Assembly: GCA_023423895.1 (NCBI GenBank)
Contig: JAFAER010000115.1
Location: forward strand, 1-64,000
Source of the DNA: Pseudomonadota bacterium
GTDB lineage: Bacteria > Myxococcota_A > Polyangia > Polyangiales > Polyangiaceae
Reading direction: 5' to 3'
DNA length: 64,000 bases
In this document: in pieces, positions 16,717 through 27,074 of the stretch
Layout: every line of letters begins with the position of its first letter
Numbering within the stretch: the stretch's first letter is position 1
Position numbers and translations under genes: made by a program
Notes under the pieces: model-generated
Told to the model about the DNA's origin: nothing
What the model saw: the letters and a program-made list of their open reading frames with translations, nothing else
Database searches by the model: none

Positions 16717-17921
16717 GCACGAAGGTACACGCGTCCAGCCTCCTGCTCGCGCTGGGCCTGCTCGCCGCCTGCAACAAGCGCGACGAAGCTCCCGAGAAGA
16801 AGCCACCTCCGCAGCCGTCTGCAACCACGCCAAACGCAAGCGCCCCCACTCCGCGCACGGTGCGCGTCGCCCCCGATCTCGTCGACCAAGGACGGATCCG
16901 GACGGCGCCAGTTCTGCGGCGAGAGCCGACCGGCGCCGTCCGACTCCCCGCAGAAGTGGTGGCGAGCCCGGAGGGCGCCGCCGAGGCCGGTACGCTGCTC
17001 CCCGGGCGCATCGCGCGGTTCGAAGCGCGCGAAGGAGATCGCGTGAAGCGCGGACAGGTGCTCGCCTGGCTCGACGCGCCCGAAGCGGCGCGGGCGATCG
17101 CCGATCTCGTGCGCGCCCGAACGCGTACCGACACGCAGGCCCGCAAGGTGACCAGACTCGAAGGCCTCGTCGCGTCGGAGGCCGCGACGCAGATCGCGCT
17201 CGAAGAAGCAAAGCTCGAGCTCGAGCTCGCACGGGCCGATCTCGCGGCCGCACGCACGCTCGTGGCGAGCTTCGGCCTGAGCGAGCCCGCAGCTACAGGG
17301 GGTGCACCGGCACTCTCTGCACAGCTCCCGGTTCGGAGCCCGGTCGAAGGGACGGTCGTCGAGCGGACCGCCGCTCTCGGAGCGCACGTGACGCCCGAGA
17401 CACACCTCTTCCGGCTCGTGACCGAGGGTCGCGTGCTCGTCGAGGCCCGAATCGCGGATGGCTCGAGCGTCGTCCTCGCGCCGGGGAGCGTCGCGCACAT
17501 CGAGCCGCGCGGAGCCGCACGCTGCACGGCACGGGTCCTCGGAGCGCTGCCGCAGGTCGATCCGAGCACGCGGAGCCGGCGCGTCCGCATCATGCCGGAC
17601 GACACGTGCAAGGGGCTCGTCCCAGGGTCACAAGCCGAGGTCGAGGTCGAGGTGCCCGCGGCGCCGCGAGCGGATGCCGGTAGCGAGCAGGTGCTCGTCG
17701 TGCCTGCTGGGGCGCTCGTCGAGATGAAGTCGGCGATGCTCGTCTTCGTGAAGGGCCGCGAGCCGGGCGCCTTCGACGTTCGTGCGGTCGAGCCGGGGCT
17801 CCGAATCGGCGACGATCGCGTCGTCCATGCCGGCGTCGCCGCGGGGGAACAGGTCGTCGTCGAAGGTGCGATCCTCCTCAAGGGAGAGCTGATGCGTGCC
17901 GAGCTCGGAGGCGAGGATTGA
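16713..17921 (+). CDS. RND periplasmic adaptor lipoprotein of the heavy-metal pump
   Basis: The 402-aa product starts at ATG 16713, overlapping the upstream stop. A lipoprotein signal LGLLAACNK is followed by a Pro-rich linker. Lipoyl/barrel-sandwich halves are visible (LPGRIARFEAREGDRVKRGQ and LPVRSPVEGTVVERTAALG), separated by an alpha-hairpin of charged heptads. Membrane-fusion proteins of the CusB/CzcB type link the inner-membrane pump to the outer-membrane factor. The CDS overlaps the RND gene by 4 nt (TTGA). I see no Met-rich metal-binding N-terminus of the kind CusB uses. Confidence 0.9.
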   Translation: MSTKVHASSLLLALGLLAACNKRDEAPEKKPPPQPSATTPNASAPTPRTVRVAPDLVDQGRIRTAPVLRREPTGAVRLPAEVVASPEGAAEAGTLLPGRIARFEAREGDRVKRGQVLAWLDAPEAARAIADLVRARTRTDTQARKVTRLEGLVASEAATQIALEEAKLELELARADLAAARTLVASFGLSEPAATGGAPALSAQLPVRSPVEGTVVERTAALGAHVTPETHLFRLVTEGRVLVEARIADGSSVVLAPGSVAHIEPRGAARCTARVLGALPQVDPSTRSRRVRIMPDDTCKGLVPGSQAEVEVEVPAAPRADAGSEQVLVVPAGALVEMKSAMLVFVKGREPGAFDVRAVEPGLRIGDDRVVHAGVAAGEQVVVEGAILLKGELMRAELGGED

Positions 17922-20900
17922 TCGGCGCGATCGTCGCCACGTGCGTGCGGCACCGCTGGGCGGTCCTCCTCACGACCGCGCTGCTGTCACTGCTCGGCGT
18001 CCGTGCGTGGCGTTCGCTGCCGGTCGACGCGGTGCCGGACATCACGAACGTACAGGTGCAGGTGCTGACTGCCGCGCCCGGGCTCTCGCCGCTCGAGGTC
18101 GAGGCGCTCGTCACGCGGCCCGTCGAGCTCGCGCTCGCCGGCTTGCCGCGGACCACGCTCATACGCAGCATCTCGCGCTCGGGCGTGTCCGCCGTGACCG
18201 TGATCTTCGACGACGACCTGCCGCTCGCCGACGCGCGGTCGTTCGTCTCGCAGCGCCTGCCGGCGGCACGCGAGGCCGTGCGCGGGGCAGGCTCGCCGGA
18301 AATGGGCCCCATGACGACGGGCCTCGGCGAGGTGCTCCACTTCACGATGCGATGGCCCGGCCATTCACCATCCGAGGTGCGGACGCTGCTCGACTGGGAG
18401 GTCGCTCACGCGCTCCGGACGGTGCCCGGCATCGTCGAGGTGAACGGATGGGGTGGGGACACCCGCCAGGTCGACGTCTTGCTCCGACCGGCGGATCTGA
18501 TCGCGCGCAAGATCACCCAGGAGGACGTGGAGCACGCGCTCCTCGCCGGCGGCCACTCCACCGGCGGAGGCGCGATCGTGCGCGGCGGAGAGCAGGCGAT
18601 GATCCGCCTGGACGGGCCGTACCGCAGCGTCGAGGCGGTCGCTGCGCAGGTCGTGACGACACGCGACGGCGTCCCCATCCTCGTCCGCGACGTCGCGACC
18701 GTCAGCGACGGCCGCGCATTCCGGCTCGCCGCCGCGACCGCCGACGGCGAAGGAGAGACCATCTACGGCATGGTGCAGATGATCGCCGGCGGAAACGCGC
18801 ACGAGATCGTCGCCCGGGCACGCGAGCGCCTGGCCGAGGTCGAGAAGCGCCTTCCAGCCGGCGTCGAGGTCCGCATCTTCTACGACCGTGCCTCGCTCGT
18901 CGATCGCGTGCTCGGCACCGTGCGTGCGTCGCTGCTCGAAGGAGGGATCGTCGTCATCGTCGTTCTTCTCCTCCTGCTCGGCGATCTCCGCGCCGGGCTG
19001 GTCGTCGCGACCACGATCCCGCTCTCGATGCTCGGCGCGTTCGCGTTCATGAGCCTGTCGGGAACGACCGGCAACCTGATGAGCCTCGGCGCAATCGACT
19101 TCGGCCTCGTCGTCGACGGAGCGGTCGTCGTCGTCGAAGGTGCGCTCGCCGCGATGGCGGCGCAGAAGGTCAGTGCCTCGAGCGCGCTCGCCGCGGAAGC
19201 ACGCGTCGTCGGGCGCCCGCTGGCGTACGGCGTGATCATCATCGCGATCGTCTACGTTCCGGTCCTCTTGCTGGAGGGGGTCGAAGGCAAGCTGTTCCGC
19301 CCGATGGCGCTGACGGTCCTCTTCGCGCTCGCAACTGCAGTCGCGCTGACGTTCACGTGGGTGCCGGCGCTCGCGTCTCTCGCTCTCGGGCGCTCGCACG
19401 AAGGCGATCCGTTCGTCGTTCGCTGGCTGCGGCGCGCCTATGACCCGGCGCTCGACTTTCTGCTCCGCAGGCCAGCTGTTGCGATCGCGGTCGCCACCGT
19501 GATGCTCGGGCTCGGCTTTGCTGCGGGAGCGACCCGCGGCATGGAGTTCGTGCCGCGCCTCGAGGAGGGTGATCTGGTCGTCCAGGTCACGCGTCCGCCG
19601 AGCGTCTCGCTGGACGAGGCGATCGCCGGGACGACGACCGTCGAGCAGACCCTTCGGCGCTTTTCGGAGGTGAAGGAGGTCGTCTCGCGAACAGGCAGCC
19701 CCGACGTGGCCACAGACGTCATGGGCGTCGAGCAGTCCGACGTGTTCGTGATGCTGAAGCCGCAGAAGACCTGGCGCCCGGGCGTGTCGCGCGAGTCGCT
19801 CGCCGCCGAGATGTCCGAGGCGCTGCGAAAGGAGCTGCCCGGCACGGCGTTCGGGTTCACGCAGCCGATCGAGATGCGCACCCACGAGCTCCTCGGCGGA
19901 GCGAAGAGCGACGTCGGGCTCAAGATCTTCGGTGACGACCTCGCCGTGCTCGAACAGCTGGCATCGCGCGTGGCGCAGGAGATCTCGACGATCCCCGGCG
20001 CCGCCGACGTGCGGGTCGAGCCCTTGTCCGGTCTTCCGCTCCTCACCGTCCGTCCGGATCCGGCACGCGCAGGCCGACTCGGCCTCCCGCCCACCGAGGT
20101 CGCGGCCACGATCGAGGGCATGAAGGCTGGCCGCCCGGTCGGGGTCCTCGTCGACGGAGAGCGCCGGTTCGACGTCCGCGTCCTATTTCCGGCGCCGGCG
20201 AGCGCCGAGACGATGGCCGCCACGCTCGTTCCACTGCCAGGCGGAGCCAGCGCGCCGCTCGCGAACCTCGCCGAGGTGAAGACCGAAGAAGGCCCCGCGA
20301 TCGTGAGCCGTGAAGGAGCTCGCCGCCGCGTCCTCGTGGAGGCGAACGTCCGCGGGCGTGACCTCGGGTCGTTCGTGCAGGACGTCGAGGCGCGCCTCGC
20401 TGCGCAGGCACTGCCGCCCGGTTATCACGTCACGGTCTCCGGCGAATACGAACACCTGGTCCACGCGGCCCAGCGGTTCGCGGTCCTCGTTCCAGGGACG
20501 TTGCTCGCCGTGTTCGTCCTGCTCTATCTCTCGTTCGGCGAGGGGCGAGCGGCGGTCGTCGTGCTCGCCAACGTCCCGCTCGCGACGAGTGGCGGCTTCC
20601 TGGCGCTCGCAGCACGCGACCTGCCCGTATCGGTCAGCGCCGTCGTCGGGCTGCTCGCGCTCTTCGGCGTCGCGACACTCAACGGCAGCGTGCTCGTCGC
20701 GGCCTTGCGCGAGAGGCTCGTGGCAGGAGAGCCGCCGCTCATTGCAGCGAGGAACGCCGCGCGCTCGAGGTTCCGGCCGGTGTTGACGACGGCGCTCGTC
20801 GCGGCCGTCGGCTTCGTACCGATGGCGATCGCGACCGGCTCCGGCGCCGAGGTCCAGCGCCCGCTCGCGACGGTCGTGATCGGCGGGCTCGTCACGGCAA

Positions 20901-20992
20901 CGATCCTGACGCTCGGAGTCCTTCCCAGCATCGGCGCTCGGGTGCTCGCGCGAGCGCATCGCCGCGTGATGGATCGCGGGGCGTCTTCGTGA
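17918..20992 (+). CDS. Heavy-metal efflux RND pump, CzcA-type
   Basis: The 1024-aa product has twelve predicted TMs and two large periplasmic loops. The TM4 proton-relay motif DFGLVVDGAVVVVEG contains Asp394, Asp400 and Glu407. The 6 and 7 residue spacings match the three acidic residues essential in CzcA, which points to the HME family acting on Zn/Co/Cd/Ni-type cations rather than the drug (HAE) family. Translation probably starts at TTG 17918, coupled to the adaptor stop. It is the third gene of the OMF-adaptor-pump operon and converges on the copper-type genes at 21000. Confidence 0.93.
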   Translation: MIGAIVATCVRHRWAVLLTTALLSLLGVRAWRSLPVDAVPDITNVQVQVLTAAPGLSPLEVEALVTRPVELALAGLPRTTLIRSISRSGVSAVTVIFDDDLPLADARSFVSQRLPAAREAVRGAGSPEMGPMTTGLGEVLHFTMRWPGHSPSEVRTLLDWEVAHALRTVPGIVEVNGWGGDTRQVDVLLRPADLIARKITQEDVEHALLAGGHSTGGGAIVRGGEQAMIRLDGPYRSVEAVAAQVVTTRDGVPILVRDVATVSDGRAFRLAAATADGEGETIYGMVQMIAGGNAHEIVARARERLAEVEKRLPAGVEVRIFYDRASLVDRVLGTVRASLLEGGIVVIVVLLLLLGDLRAGLVVATTIPLSMLGAFAFMSLSGTTGNLMSLGAIDFGLVVDGAVVVVEGALAAMAAQKVSASSALAAEARVVGRPLAYGVIIIAIVYVPVLLLEGVEGKLFRPMALTVLFALATAVALTFTWVPALASLALGRSHEGDPFVVRWLRRAYDPALDFLLRRPAVAIAVATVMLGLGFAAGATRGMEFVPRLEEGDLVVQVTRPPSVSLDEAIAGTTTVEQTLRRFSEVKEVVSRTGSPDVATDVMGVEQSDVFVMLKPQKTWRPGVSRESLAAEMSEALRKELPGTAFGFTQPIEMRTHELLGGAKSDVGLKIFGDDLAVLEQLASRVAQEISTIPGAADVRVEPLSGLPLLTVRPDPARAGRLGLPPTEVAATIEGMKAGRPVGVLVDGERRFDVRVLFPAPASAETMAATLVPLPGGASAPLANLAEVKTEEGPAIVSREGARRRVLVEANVRGRDLGSFVQDVEARLAAQALPPGYHVTVSGEYEHLVHAAQRFAVLVPGTLLAVFVLLYLSFGEGRAAVVVLANVPLATSGGFLALAARDLPVSVSAVVGLLALFGVATLNGSVLVAALRERLVAGEPPLIAARNAARSRFRPVLTTALVAAVGFVPMAIATGSGAEVQRPLATVVIGGLVTATILTLGVLPSIGARVLARAHRRVMDRGASS

Positions 20993-20999
20993 CGTCCGC

Positions 21000-21224
21000 T
21001 CAGGTCGCGGTCTCGCGCGACGGGTACCCCTCGTCGTCGAGAGCCGCGAGCATGCTCGCGATCGGGGCGGCGGCCGGATCGTGCTCCACCCGCACCTTGC
21101 CCTCCGCGAGCTTCACCTCGACGGCAGACACTCCTTCGATCTTGCGGAGCGCGCCTTCGACGTGACGAACACACGACTGGCAGCTCATACCCTCGACGTC
21201 GAGGACCGTTTCTTTCGTGCTCAT
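21000..21224 (-). CDS. copZ: Small heavy-metal-associated (CopZ-like) metallochaperone
   Basis: This is a 74-aa single HMA domain: VEGMSCQSCVRHVEGALRKI has the CxxC metal site, and the remainder (VKLAEGKVRVEHDP, then ALDDEGYPS) completes the ferredoxin-like fold. Such proteins carry Cu(I) to P1B ATPases. AGGA precedes the ATG at a suitable distance. It lies 71 bp downstream of the P1B ATPase gene on the same strand and probably shares its transcript. Hg(II)-type MerP proteins have a similar fold, but no mer genes are nearby. Confidence 0.88.
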   Translation of the reverse strand: MSTKETVLDVEGMSCQSCVRHVEGALRKIEGVSAVEVKLAEGKVRVEHDPAAAPIASMLAALDDEGYPSRETAT

Positions 21225-21295
21225 CGTTCCTGCTTTCTACAGGCTCTCGTGCCCATCATGGACAGACGAAGCTGAGGGGCTCCGTCGGATTGATA

Positions 21296-23695
21296 TCAGC
21301 CTCCCACCGTGCCGCGGAATCGGCGCAATCGGAGCGAGTTCGAGAGGACGGAGACGCTCGAGAGCGACATCGCCGCGCCCGCCAGCACCGGCGACAGCGC
21401 CCAGCCCGTCCACGGGTAGAGGAGGCCTGCCGCGATCGGCAAGCCCACCACGTTGTAGATGAAGGCCCAGAACAGGTTCTGCCGGATCGTCCGTAGCGTC
21501 GCGCGACCGAGCTGGAGCGCCGTCGCCAGACCGCCGATCCCACCGCGCAGGAGCGCGACGTCGGCGGCCGCGACCGCAACGTCCGCTCCGGAGCCGATGG
21601 CGACGCCGACGTGTGCGCCCGCGAGCGCGGGCGCATCGTTGATGCCGTCGCCGACCATTGCGACGACGTAGCCCTTCGCGCGCTGCTCGGAGACGATGCG
21701 CGCCTTGTCCTCAGGCTTGACCTCCGCGATGACCTCGTCGATGCCGAGGTCGGAGGCGATCGCGTTCGCCGTGGACACGCGGTCCCCCGTGACCATCGCC
21801 ACGGAGATCCCCATCGCATGGAGATCGGCGAGCGCCTGACGCGCAGCGGGAGCGATCGGATCGGCGACCGCGACGAGACCGGCGAGCGCACCGTCGATCC
21901 CGACGAAGAACGGCGTCCGCCCGCGACCAGCGAGCTCTTCGGCCTCCACCTCGAGGCTGCTGGTGTCGATCCCGCCGGCGTGGAGCCATGCGGGATTCCC
22001 GACGCGCACGACCGTGCCCGCGACGTTCGCCTCGACGCCGTGGCCCGCGACCGAACGGAAGTCGGCGACCGACCGAAGGCCGAGTCCACGGTCCGTTGCT
22101 CCGTCTACGACCGCCCGTGCGAGAGGGTGCTCGCTGATTCGCTCCGCGCTCGCGACCAGAGTCAGCAGGTCGTCCTCACCGCGACCGGCTCGGTCGATCA
22201 CGTCGGTGAGGGCGGGCTTGCCGCTCGTGAGCGTCCCCGTCTTGTCGAGCAGGACGCGATCCACGCGGCTCGCGGCCTCGAGGGCCGCGCCGCCCTTCAC
22301 GAGCACACCGAGCTCGGCGCCGCGCCCGGTCCCGACGGCGACCGCAGCGGGAGTGGCGAGCCCGAGCGCACACGGACACGCGATGACGAGCACGGCCACG
22401 AAGCGCTCCACGGCGATCGCGATACCGTCGGACGTCGGATCGACGATCACCCAGACGACGAGCGACACGAACGCGATCCCGAGGACGATCGGCACGAAGA
22501 TCCCGCTGACGACGTCGGCCATGCGCGCGATCGGCGCCTTCGATCCCTGCGCCTGCTCGACCGATTCGACGATGCGCGCGAGGGCGCTCCCCTTCCCCGC
22601 CGTGGACACCCGGAACGTGAGCGCGCCGCTCTGGTTGAGCGTTCCTCCGTACACTTTCGCGCCGGCGGTCTTGTCGACCGGCAAGCTCTCGCCGGTGAGC
22701 ATCGACTCGTCGACCGCGGACGCACCGCGCACGACCTCACCATCGGCCGGGATGCGCTCGCCAGGACGCACGATGACCAGGTCGCCGCTCGCGAGCGCGG
22801 CGATGGCGACCTCCTCTTCGCGCTCGCTGTCGACGGAGCGAACGCGCCGCGCGGTCTTCGGCTGGAGCGCGACGAGCCCGCGAACGGCATCGGCAAGGCG
22901 CTTTCGTGCTCGCGTCTCGAGCGTCTTGCCGAGGAGCACGAACATCAGGACGGCACCGGCAGCCTCGAAGTACAAGTGCGGGACCTGCCCATGCGCCGCG
23001 TGCGGGAAGAGCCCCGGCGCGACGAGCGCGACCGTCGAGTACACCCATGCTGCGCCGGTGCCGATCGCGATCAGGGTGTTCATGTCGGCGGAGCGATGCC
23101 TAGCGGCCGACCATGCGAGTCGGAAGAACCGCCGGCCCGGCCCGAACAAGACCGGCGTGGCGAGCGCGAACTGCAACCACCGTCCGAACGTCGTGTTGGT
23201 CCACGGCATGAGCCCGTGAGACATGCCGATGACGAGCAGCGGGACGGTGAGCGCCGCAGCGAGCACGAACCCTCGACGGAGCGCGTGCTGCTCGCGATCT
23301 TCGGCTTGCTCGATCGCCGCCGCTCGCGCCGCGGCCGGGTCGGCCGCCTCGGGCGCCTCCACGGCCGACGCGCCCGGCGCAGGCTCGTCACGAACGGGCT
23401 CGTAGCCCGCCTGTTCGACCGCGCCAGCCAACTCGTCGATCGACGGGTCGATACCTGGCTCGAAGGTGACCGTCGCGCGATGGGTGACGAGATTGACCTG
23501 GGCTTCGCGTACGCCGGTGACGCGGTGAATCGCCTTCTCGACGCGTCGAACGCAGGCTGCGCAGGTCATCCCCAGAACGCCGAGCTCGACGGTCTTGGCA
23601 GAAGAGTCCGCCGGTTCGAGCCGTACCTGGTCCACGTCGTCCACGTCGTGATCTCTAGTCCGTACAGGCGGGTTTGCCATGGGCATCGGTGCCAT
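21296..23695 (-). CDS. copA: Copper-translocating P1B-type ATPase
   Basis: From the ATG at 23695 the product is 799 aa. The start is fixed by GGAGG five bases upstream and by the family N-terminus. One HMA domain has the CAAC site at 45-48. Eight membrane segments are expected. The CPC metal-transfer motif lies in TM6 (440-442, [12 protein letters not shown]). The phosphorylated Asp484 is in DKTGTLT, with [11 protein letters not shown] and [13 protein letters not shown] downstream. These features define Cu(I)/Ag(I) exporters. It is followed by the CopZ-like gene and is divergent from the stress-protein gene. I could not identify a CueR or CsoR operator in the 257-bp gap. Confidence 0.95.
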   Translation of the reverse strand: MAPMPMANPPVRTRDHDVDDVDQVRLEPADSSAKTVELGVLGMTCAACVRRVEKAIHRVTGVREAQVNLVTHRATVTFEPGIDPSIDELAGAVEQAGYEPVRDEPAPGASAVEAPEAADPAAARAAAIEQAEDREQHALRRGFVLAAALTVPLLVIGMSHGLMPWTNTTFGRWLQFALATPVLFGPGRRFFRLAWSAARHRSADMNTLIAIGTGAAWVYSTVALVAPGLFPHAAHGQVPHLYFEAAGAVLMFVLLGKTLETRARKRLADAVRGLVALQPKTARRVRSVDSEREEEVAIAALASGDLVIVRPGERIPADGEVVRGASAVDESMLTGESLPVDKTAGAKVYGGTLNQSGALTFRVSTAGKGSALARIVESVEQAQGSKAPIARMADVVSGIFVPIVLGIAFVSLVVWVIVDPTSDGIAIAVERFVAVLVIACPCALGLATPAAVAVGTGRGAELGVLVKGGAALEAASRVDRVLLDKTGTLTSGKPALTDVIDRAGRGEDDLLTLVASAERISEHPLARAVVDGATDRGLGLRSVADFRSVAGHGVEANVAGTVVRVGNPAWLHAGGIDTSSLEVEAEELAGRGRTPFFVGIDGALAGLVAVADPIAPAARQALADLHAMGISVAMVTGDRVSTANAIASDLGIDEVIAEVKPEDKARIVSEQRAKGYVVAMVGDGINDAPALAGAHVGVAIGSGADVAVAAADVALLRGGIGGLATALQLGRATLRTIRQNLFWAFIYNVVGLPIAAGLLYPWTGWALSPVLAGAAMSLSSVSVLSNSLRLRRFRGTVGG

Positions 23696-23952
23696 CGCGA
23701 CCTCCGAACACTCGGACGCAGGGCGCCCGGTTCCATTACGCCCTTTCGGTGGGGGGCGTCCGAGCCGAACCGTTCCGGCGTTCGACGAATCGACTGCACA
23801 CGGGCGCAGAACTTTCGCGTTCGCGTGGGGCAACCTCGTCATTTTCTGGTGTTCATCGCGCCGGAGCTCCGGAACGATCGATGCATGGCATGCGGCAGCA
23901 CCGCGCGTCCATGCTTCGCGCAGAGCGCGAGCGGCCAGCGGAAGGAGCAGAT

Positions 23953-24816
23953 GTGAAGCGACCAGCGCGAAGGACGAAGACGAAACCCGGCATCGCCATC
24001 GTGGTCGGGACCGATCTCTCGTCGGCATCCGCCGACGCGCTCGAGCGCGCGACCGACATCGCGCGCGAGACCGGCGCCACGCTTCATGTCGTCCACGCGT
24101 CGGCGCGTCTCCCCGCAGCGTTTGCCCGCTCGCTCGGCATCGGCAACGACGAGCGCGCGATTGGTCGGGCGCTCGCGCGCTCTGCAGAGGAGATCTGCGG
24201 GGCCGATGTTCCCGTGCGAACGCATCACCTCCACGGCGGAGCGGCGAATGCGCTCTGCACCACGTCTCGTGAGGTCGGTGCAGCCCTCGTCGTGGTCGGG
24301 GCGCGCGGCCGACTCCTTCCCGACGCGACGCTCGGCAGCACGGCGGAGCGCGTGATGTCGTCCGCAGTCGCCCCGGTGCTGCTCGTCCGGCGCAAGGTCA
24401 CCGGCGCGTACCGCGATGTCGTCATCGCAGCCGATCCGGAGACCGACCTCCGTGCCGCCGCTGATGCTGCACACCTCGTCGCCCCCGACGCGACGCCTTC
24501 GGTGCTGCATGCCTTCGGCGCACCGTTCGAGTCGACACTTCGGCTCCAGGGCACCGGCGCCGCGACGATCCAGAGCTACCGCCGCCATGTCCGGCAGGAG
24601 GCCATGAAGACGATGACGAGCCTCCTCGAGAAGGTGGGCATCGACACGTCGTCACTCGTGCTCCGGCAAGGCGATCCTCGCGTGGTGCTCTCGCGTGTGG
24701 ACCGCCGCACGCTCGTCGTCATCCATCGCAGCCGCTCGCTCGTTCGCCGCGCGCTCGTCGGCAGCGTGAGTCGCTGGCTGATCGCCTACGGCACTGGAGA
24801 CCTCCTGCTCGTGTGA
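23953..24816 (+). CDS. Tandem universal stress protein (UspA family)
   Basis: The 287-aa product has two Usp domains. The first contains [20 protein letters not shown] and an ATP-binding-like loop [20 protein letters not shown]. The second is less conserved and closes with [20 protein letters not shown]. The start is GTG 23953, preceded by AAGGAG at good spacing. Open frame to 23674 upstream has no family similarity. Tandem Usp proteins bind nucleotides and accumulate under stress. Its divergence from copA suggests co-regulation, but that is not shown. Confidence 0.88.
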   Translation: MKRPARRTKTKPGIAIVVGTDLSSASADALERATDIARETGATLHVVHASARLPAAFARSLGIGNDERAIGRALARSAEEICGADVPVRTHHLHGGAANALCTTSREVGAALVVVGARGRLLPDATLGSTAERVMSSAVAPVLLVRRKVTGAYRDVVIAADPETDLRAAADAAHLVAPDATPSVLHAFGAPFESTLRLQGTGAATIQSYRRHVRQEAMKTMTSLLEKVGIDTSSLVLRQGDPRVVLSRVDRRTLVVIHRSRSLVRRALVGSVSRWLIAYGTGDLLLV

Positions 24817-24975
24817 GCGAGCGCGCGTTCAGGAGCGGATGAGCTCCGTCGCTCGCGTCCGAGCGCGAGCTGCGACAACAGGGCACGTTCCGCGCATGCC
24901 CGCGTCCGAACGCGCCTGCGATGTCGTTCCGCTTCGTTCTCGCGATGACTACTACAAGAGAACGAACGGAATCAC

Positions 24976-27021
24976 ATGCCGCAAGAACCGACGACGCCCC
25001 AGCCCAAGCCCAAGAAAGCCGCCCAGGACCCTGCGGTCGAGCCGAACGAGAACCGGCCCGTCCAGGCGCCGAACAAGCCGTGGCGAACGGAGGGGCTTCC
25101 GAGCCAAGGCGGCAAGGATGAGCCCGAGAAGAAGCGGAACTGGTGGGGCATCGCGACGCGCGTGCTCATCGTCTACTTCATCGTCTTCGGGCTCCTCACG
25201 CTCCAGGATCGGCTGAACGGGCCCCAGACGATCTCGTACACCGAGTTCGATACGCAGGTCGAAGCGAACAACGTCGAGGAGCTGTTCGCGCGCGGCCACA
25301 CCATCCAGGGCAAGCTGCGCGAGCCGAAGCCGCTGCCGGACGGCAAGCAAGGCGACACCTACGAGCGCTTCGCGACGGAGCGGCCGGTGTTCGCGCAGGA
25401 CGATCTTCTCGCGAAGCTCGTGAAGAGCGGCGCGGCCGTGCGTGCGACGCCCGTCGTGCAGGAGCGCGGCATGCTCGCCAACCTCCTCATCTCCGTCGCG
25501 CCGATCGTGCTCCTCGTCCTTTTCTATCGCTGGATGTTCAAGCGACAGCAGGCGGCCATGGGCGGCCTCTTCGGCGGCGGCGAGAAACGCAGGCCGGTCG
25601 ATCCGGAGAGCGTGCGGGTCACCTTCGCCGACGTCGCGGGCATCGACGAGGTGAAGGGCGAGATCATGGAGATCGTCGACTACCTCAAGGCGCCGCAGAA
25701 ATACCGAGAGATCGGCGCACGCGCACCGAAGGGGGTCCTCCTCACGGGCAACCCCGGGACCGGCAAGACGCTGCTCGCCCGCGCGACCGCGGGAGAGGCA
25801 CAGGTGCCATTCTTCTCCGCGAGCGCGTCGGAGTTCATCGAGATGATCGTGGGCGTCGGCGCGAGCCGCGTCCGCGAGCTGTTCCAGGCTGCGCGCGCGG
25901 TCGCTCCGGCGATCATCTTCATCGACGAGATCGACACCATCGGGCGCGCCCGCGGCGGCGCCCGAGCGGTCGGCGGCCACGACGAGCGAGAGCAGACGCT
26001 GAATCAGATCCTCACGGAGATGGACGGATTCTCCGGCTCCGAAGGTGTCATCGTGCTCGCCGCGACGAACCGGCCCGACGTCCTCGACTCTGCGTTGCTC
26101 CGCCCCGGCCGTTTCGACCGGACGATCACCGTGCATGCGCCCGATCAGACGGGCCGAAAGGAGATCCTCCGCGTCCACTCGCGGAAGATCGCGCTCGCGC
26201 CCGATGCCGATCTCGATCGCCTCGCGCGCGCGACGCCCGGCATGACCGGCGCGGAGCTCGCGAACCTCGTGAACGAGGCCGCGCTCATCGCGGTCCGCCG
26301 CGGTCACCCGGCGGTGACGGCGCCGGACCTCTCCGACGCCCTCGAGCGGATCCAGCTCGGCGCCGCGCGCAACGTGGTGATGCCGCTCGAGGAGCGGCGG
26401 CGCACGGCGTATCACGAGGCCGGACACGCGCTGCTCGGGATGCTGCAGCCTGGCGCCGATCCCGTCCGCAAGGTGTCGATCATCCCGCGTGGCCGCGCGC
26501 TGGGAGTGACGCTGTCGACGCCGGAGCAGGATCGTTACGGCTACGACGCGGCGTATCTGAAGGGGCGCATGGTCGGCGCGCTCGGCGGCATGGCTGCGGA
26601 GCATGTCGTCTTCGGCGTCGTCACCACGGGCGCCGAGAGCGATCTCGAGACGTGCACCGGGATCGCCCGGATGATGGTCGGCCGCTGGGGCATGTCCGAG
26701 CGCATCGGCCCGGTCTCGGTGTTCCCTTCGGAAGGTGATCCCCGGATGTTCGGCGTCTCGGAAGGCACGCTCGACGCGGTCTCGACCGAGGTCCGCCGGC
26801 TGATCGAAGAGTGTTACGCGCGGGCGATCGAGCTCCTGAAGGAGAACCGCCATCGCCTCGACGCGATCGTGAAGGAGCTCCTCGAGCACGAGACGCTCGA
26901 CGAGATGCAGGTGTACAAGGCGGCCGGCCTCGAGCATTTGCCGCCTCCGAGCGGCCGCCCGTCGAGCAAGGCCGCGCCCCCGCACGGCCCGACCAACGGC
27001 GGCGTCCCCGCGTCGGCCTGA
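24976..27021 (+). CDS. ftsH: ATP-dependent zinc metalloprotease FtsH
   Basis: The 681-aa product has a charged N-terminus, two membrane helices (about 58-76 and 167-186) around a periplasmic domain, then AAA and M41 domains. The Walker A is GNPGTGKT at 258-265 (Asn where most have Pro). Walker B is IIFIDEID, and the second-region-of-homology Arg is in [11 protein letters not shown]. The zinc site HEAGH is at 480-484. FtsH degrades membrane and stress proteins at the inner membrane. The basic, Pro-rich tail and its position beside copA/usp suggest an accessory copy rather than the housekeeping one. That is inference. Confidence 0.95.
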   Translation: MPQEPTTPQPKPKKAAQDPAVEPNENRPVQAPNKPWRTEGLPSQGGKDEPEKKRNWWGIATRVLIVYFIVFGLLTLQDRLNGPQTISYTEFDTQVEANNVEELFARGHTIQGKLREPKPLPDGKQGDTYERFATERPVFAQDDLLAKLVKSGAAVRATPVVQERGMLANLLISVAPIVLLVLFYRWMFKRQQAAMGGLFGGGEKRRPVDPESVRVTFADVAGIDEVKGEIMEIVDYLKAPQKYREIGARAPKGVLLTGNPGTGKTLLARATAGEAQVPFFSASASEFIEMIVGVGASRVRELFQAARAVAPAIIFIDEIDTIGRARGGARAVGGHDEREQTLNQILTEMDGFSGSEGVIVLAATNRPDVLDSALLRPGRFDRTITVHAPDQTGRKEILRVHSRKIALAPDADLDRLARATPGMTGAELANLVNEAALIAVRRGHPAVTAPDLSDALERIQLGAARNVVMPLEERRRTAYHEAGHALLGMLQPGADPVRKVSIIPRGRALGVTLSTPEQDRYGYDAAYLKGRMVGALGGMAAEHVVFGVVTTGAESDLETCTGIARMMVGRWGMSERIGPVSVFPSEGDPRMFGVSEGTLDAVSTEVRRLIEECYARAIELLKENRHRLDAIVKELLEHETLDEMQVYKAAGLEHLPPPSGRPSSKAAPPHGPTNGGVPASA

Positions 27022-27038
27022 TCGGCACGCGACTGCTC

Positions 27039-27068
27039 GGCCGCGCCGCGCCGACACGCGGCGCGGCC
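27039..27068. terminator. GC-rich perfect hairpin between convergent ftsH and lipoprotein genes
   Basis: A 12-bp perfect stem (GGCCGCGCCGCG at 27039-27050 and CGCGGCGCGGCC at 27057-27068) has a 6-base loop. It sits 17 bp after the ftsH stop and just before the end of the converging lipoprotein gene. There is no T-run on either side, so it would be a hairpin-only terminator or a barrier to exonucleases rather than a classical Rho-independent site. Confidence 0.5.
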
Positions 27069-27074
27069 CGCGCG

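Noticed and set aside
23696..23952. A CueR- or CsoR-type operator upstream of copA
   Set aside because: I could not find the expected inverted ACCTTCC-type or GC-rich palindrome in this gap by eye.
21611..23956. A 781-codon plus-strand open frame antisense to copA
   Set aside because: The copA frame has a full set of P1B motifs, and the plus-strand product is Arg/Asp-rich without motifs.
24976..27021. GNPGTGKT as a broken Walker A in FtsH
   Set aside because: The Gly, Lys and Thr needed for phosphate binding are intact, so a Pro-to-Asn change alone does not suggest loss of function.
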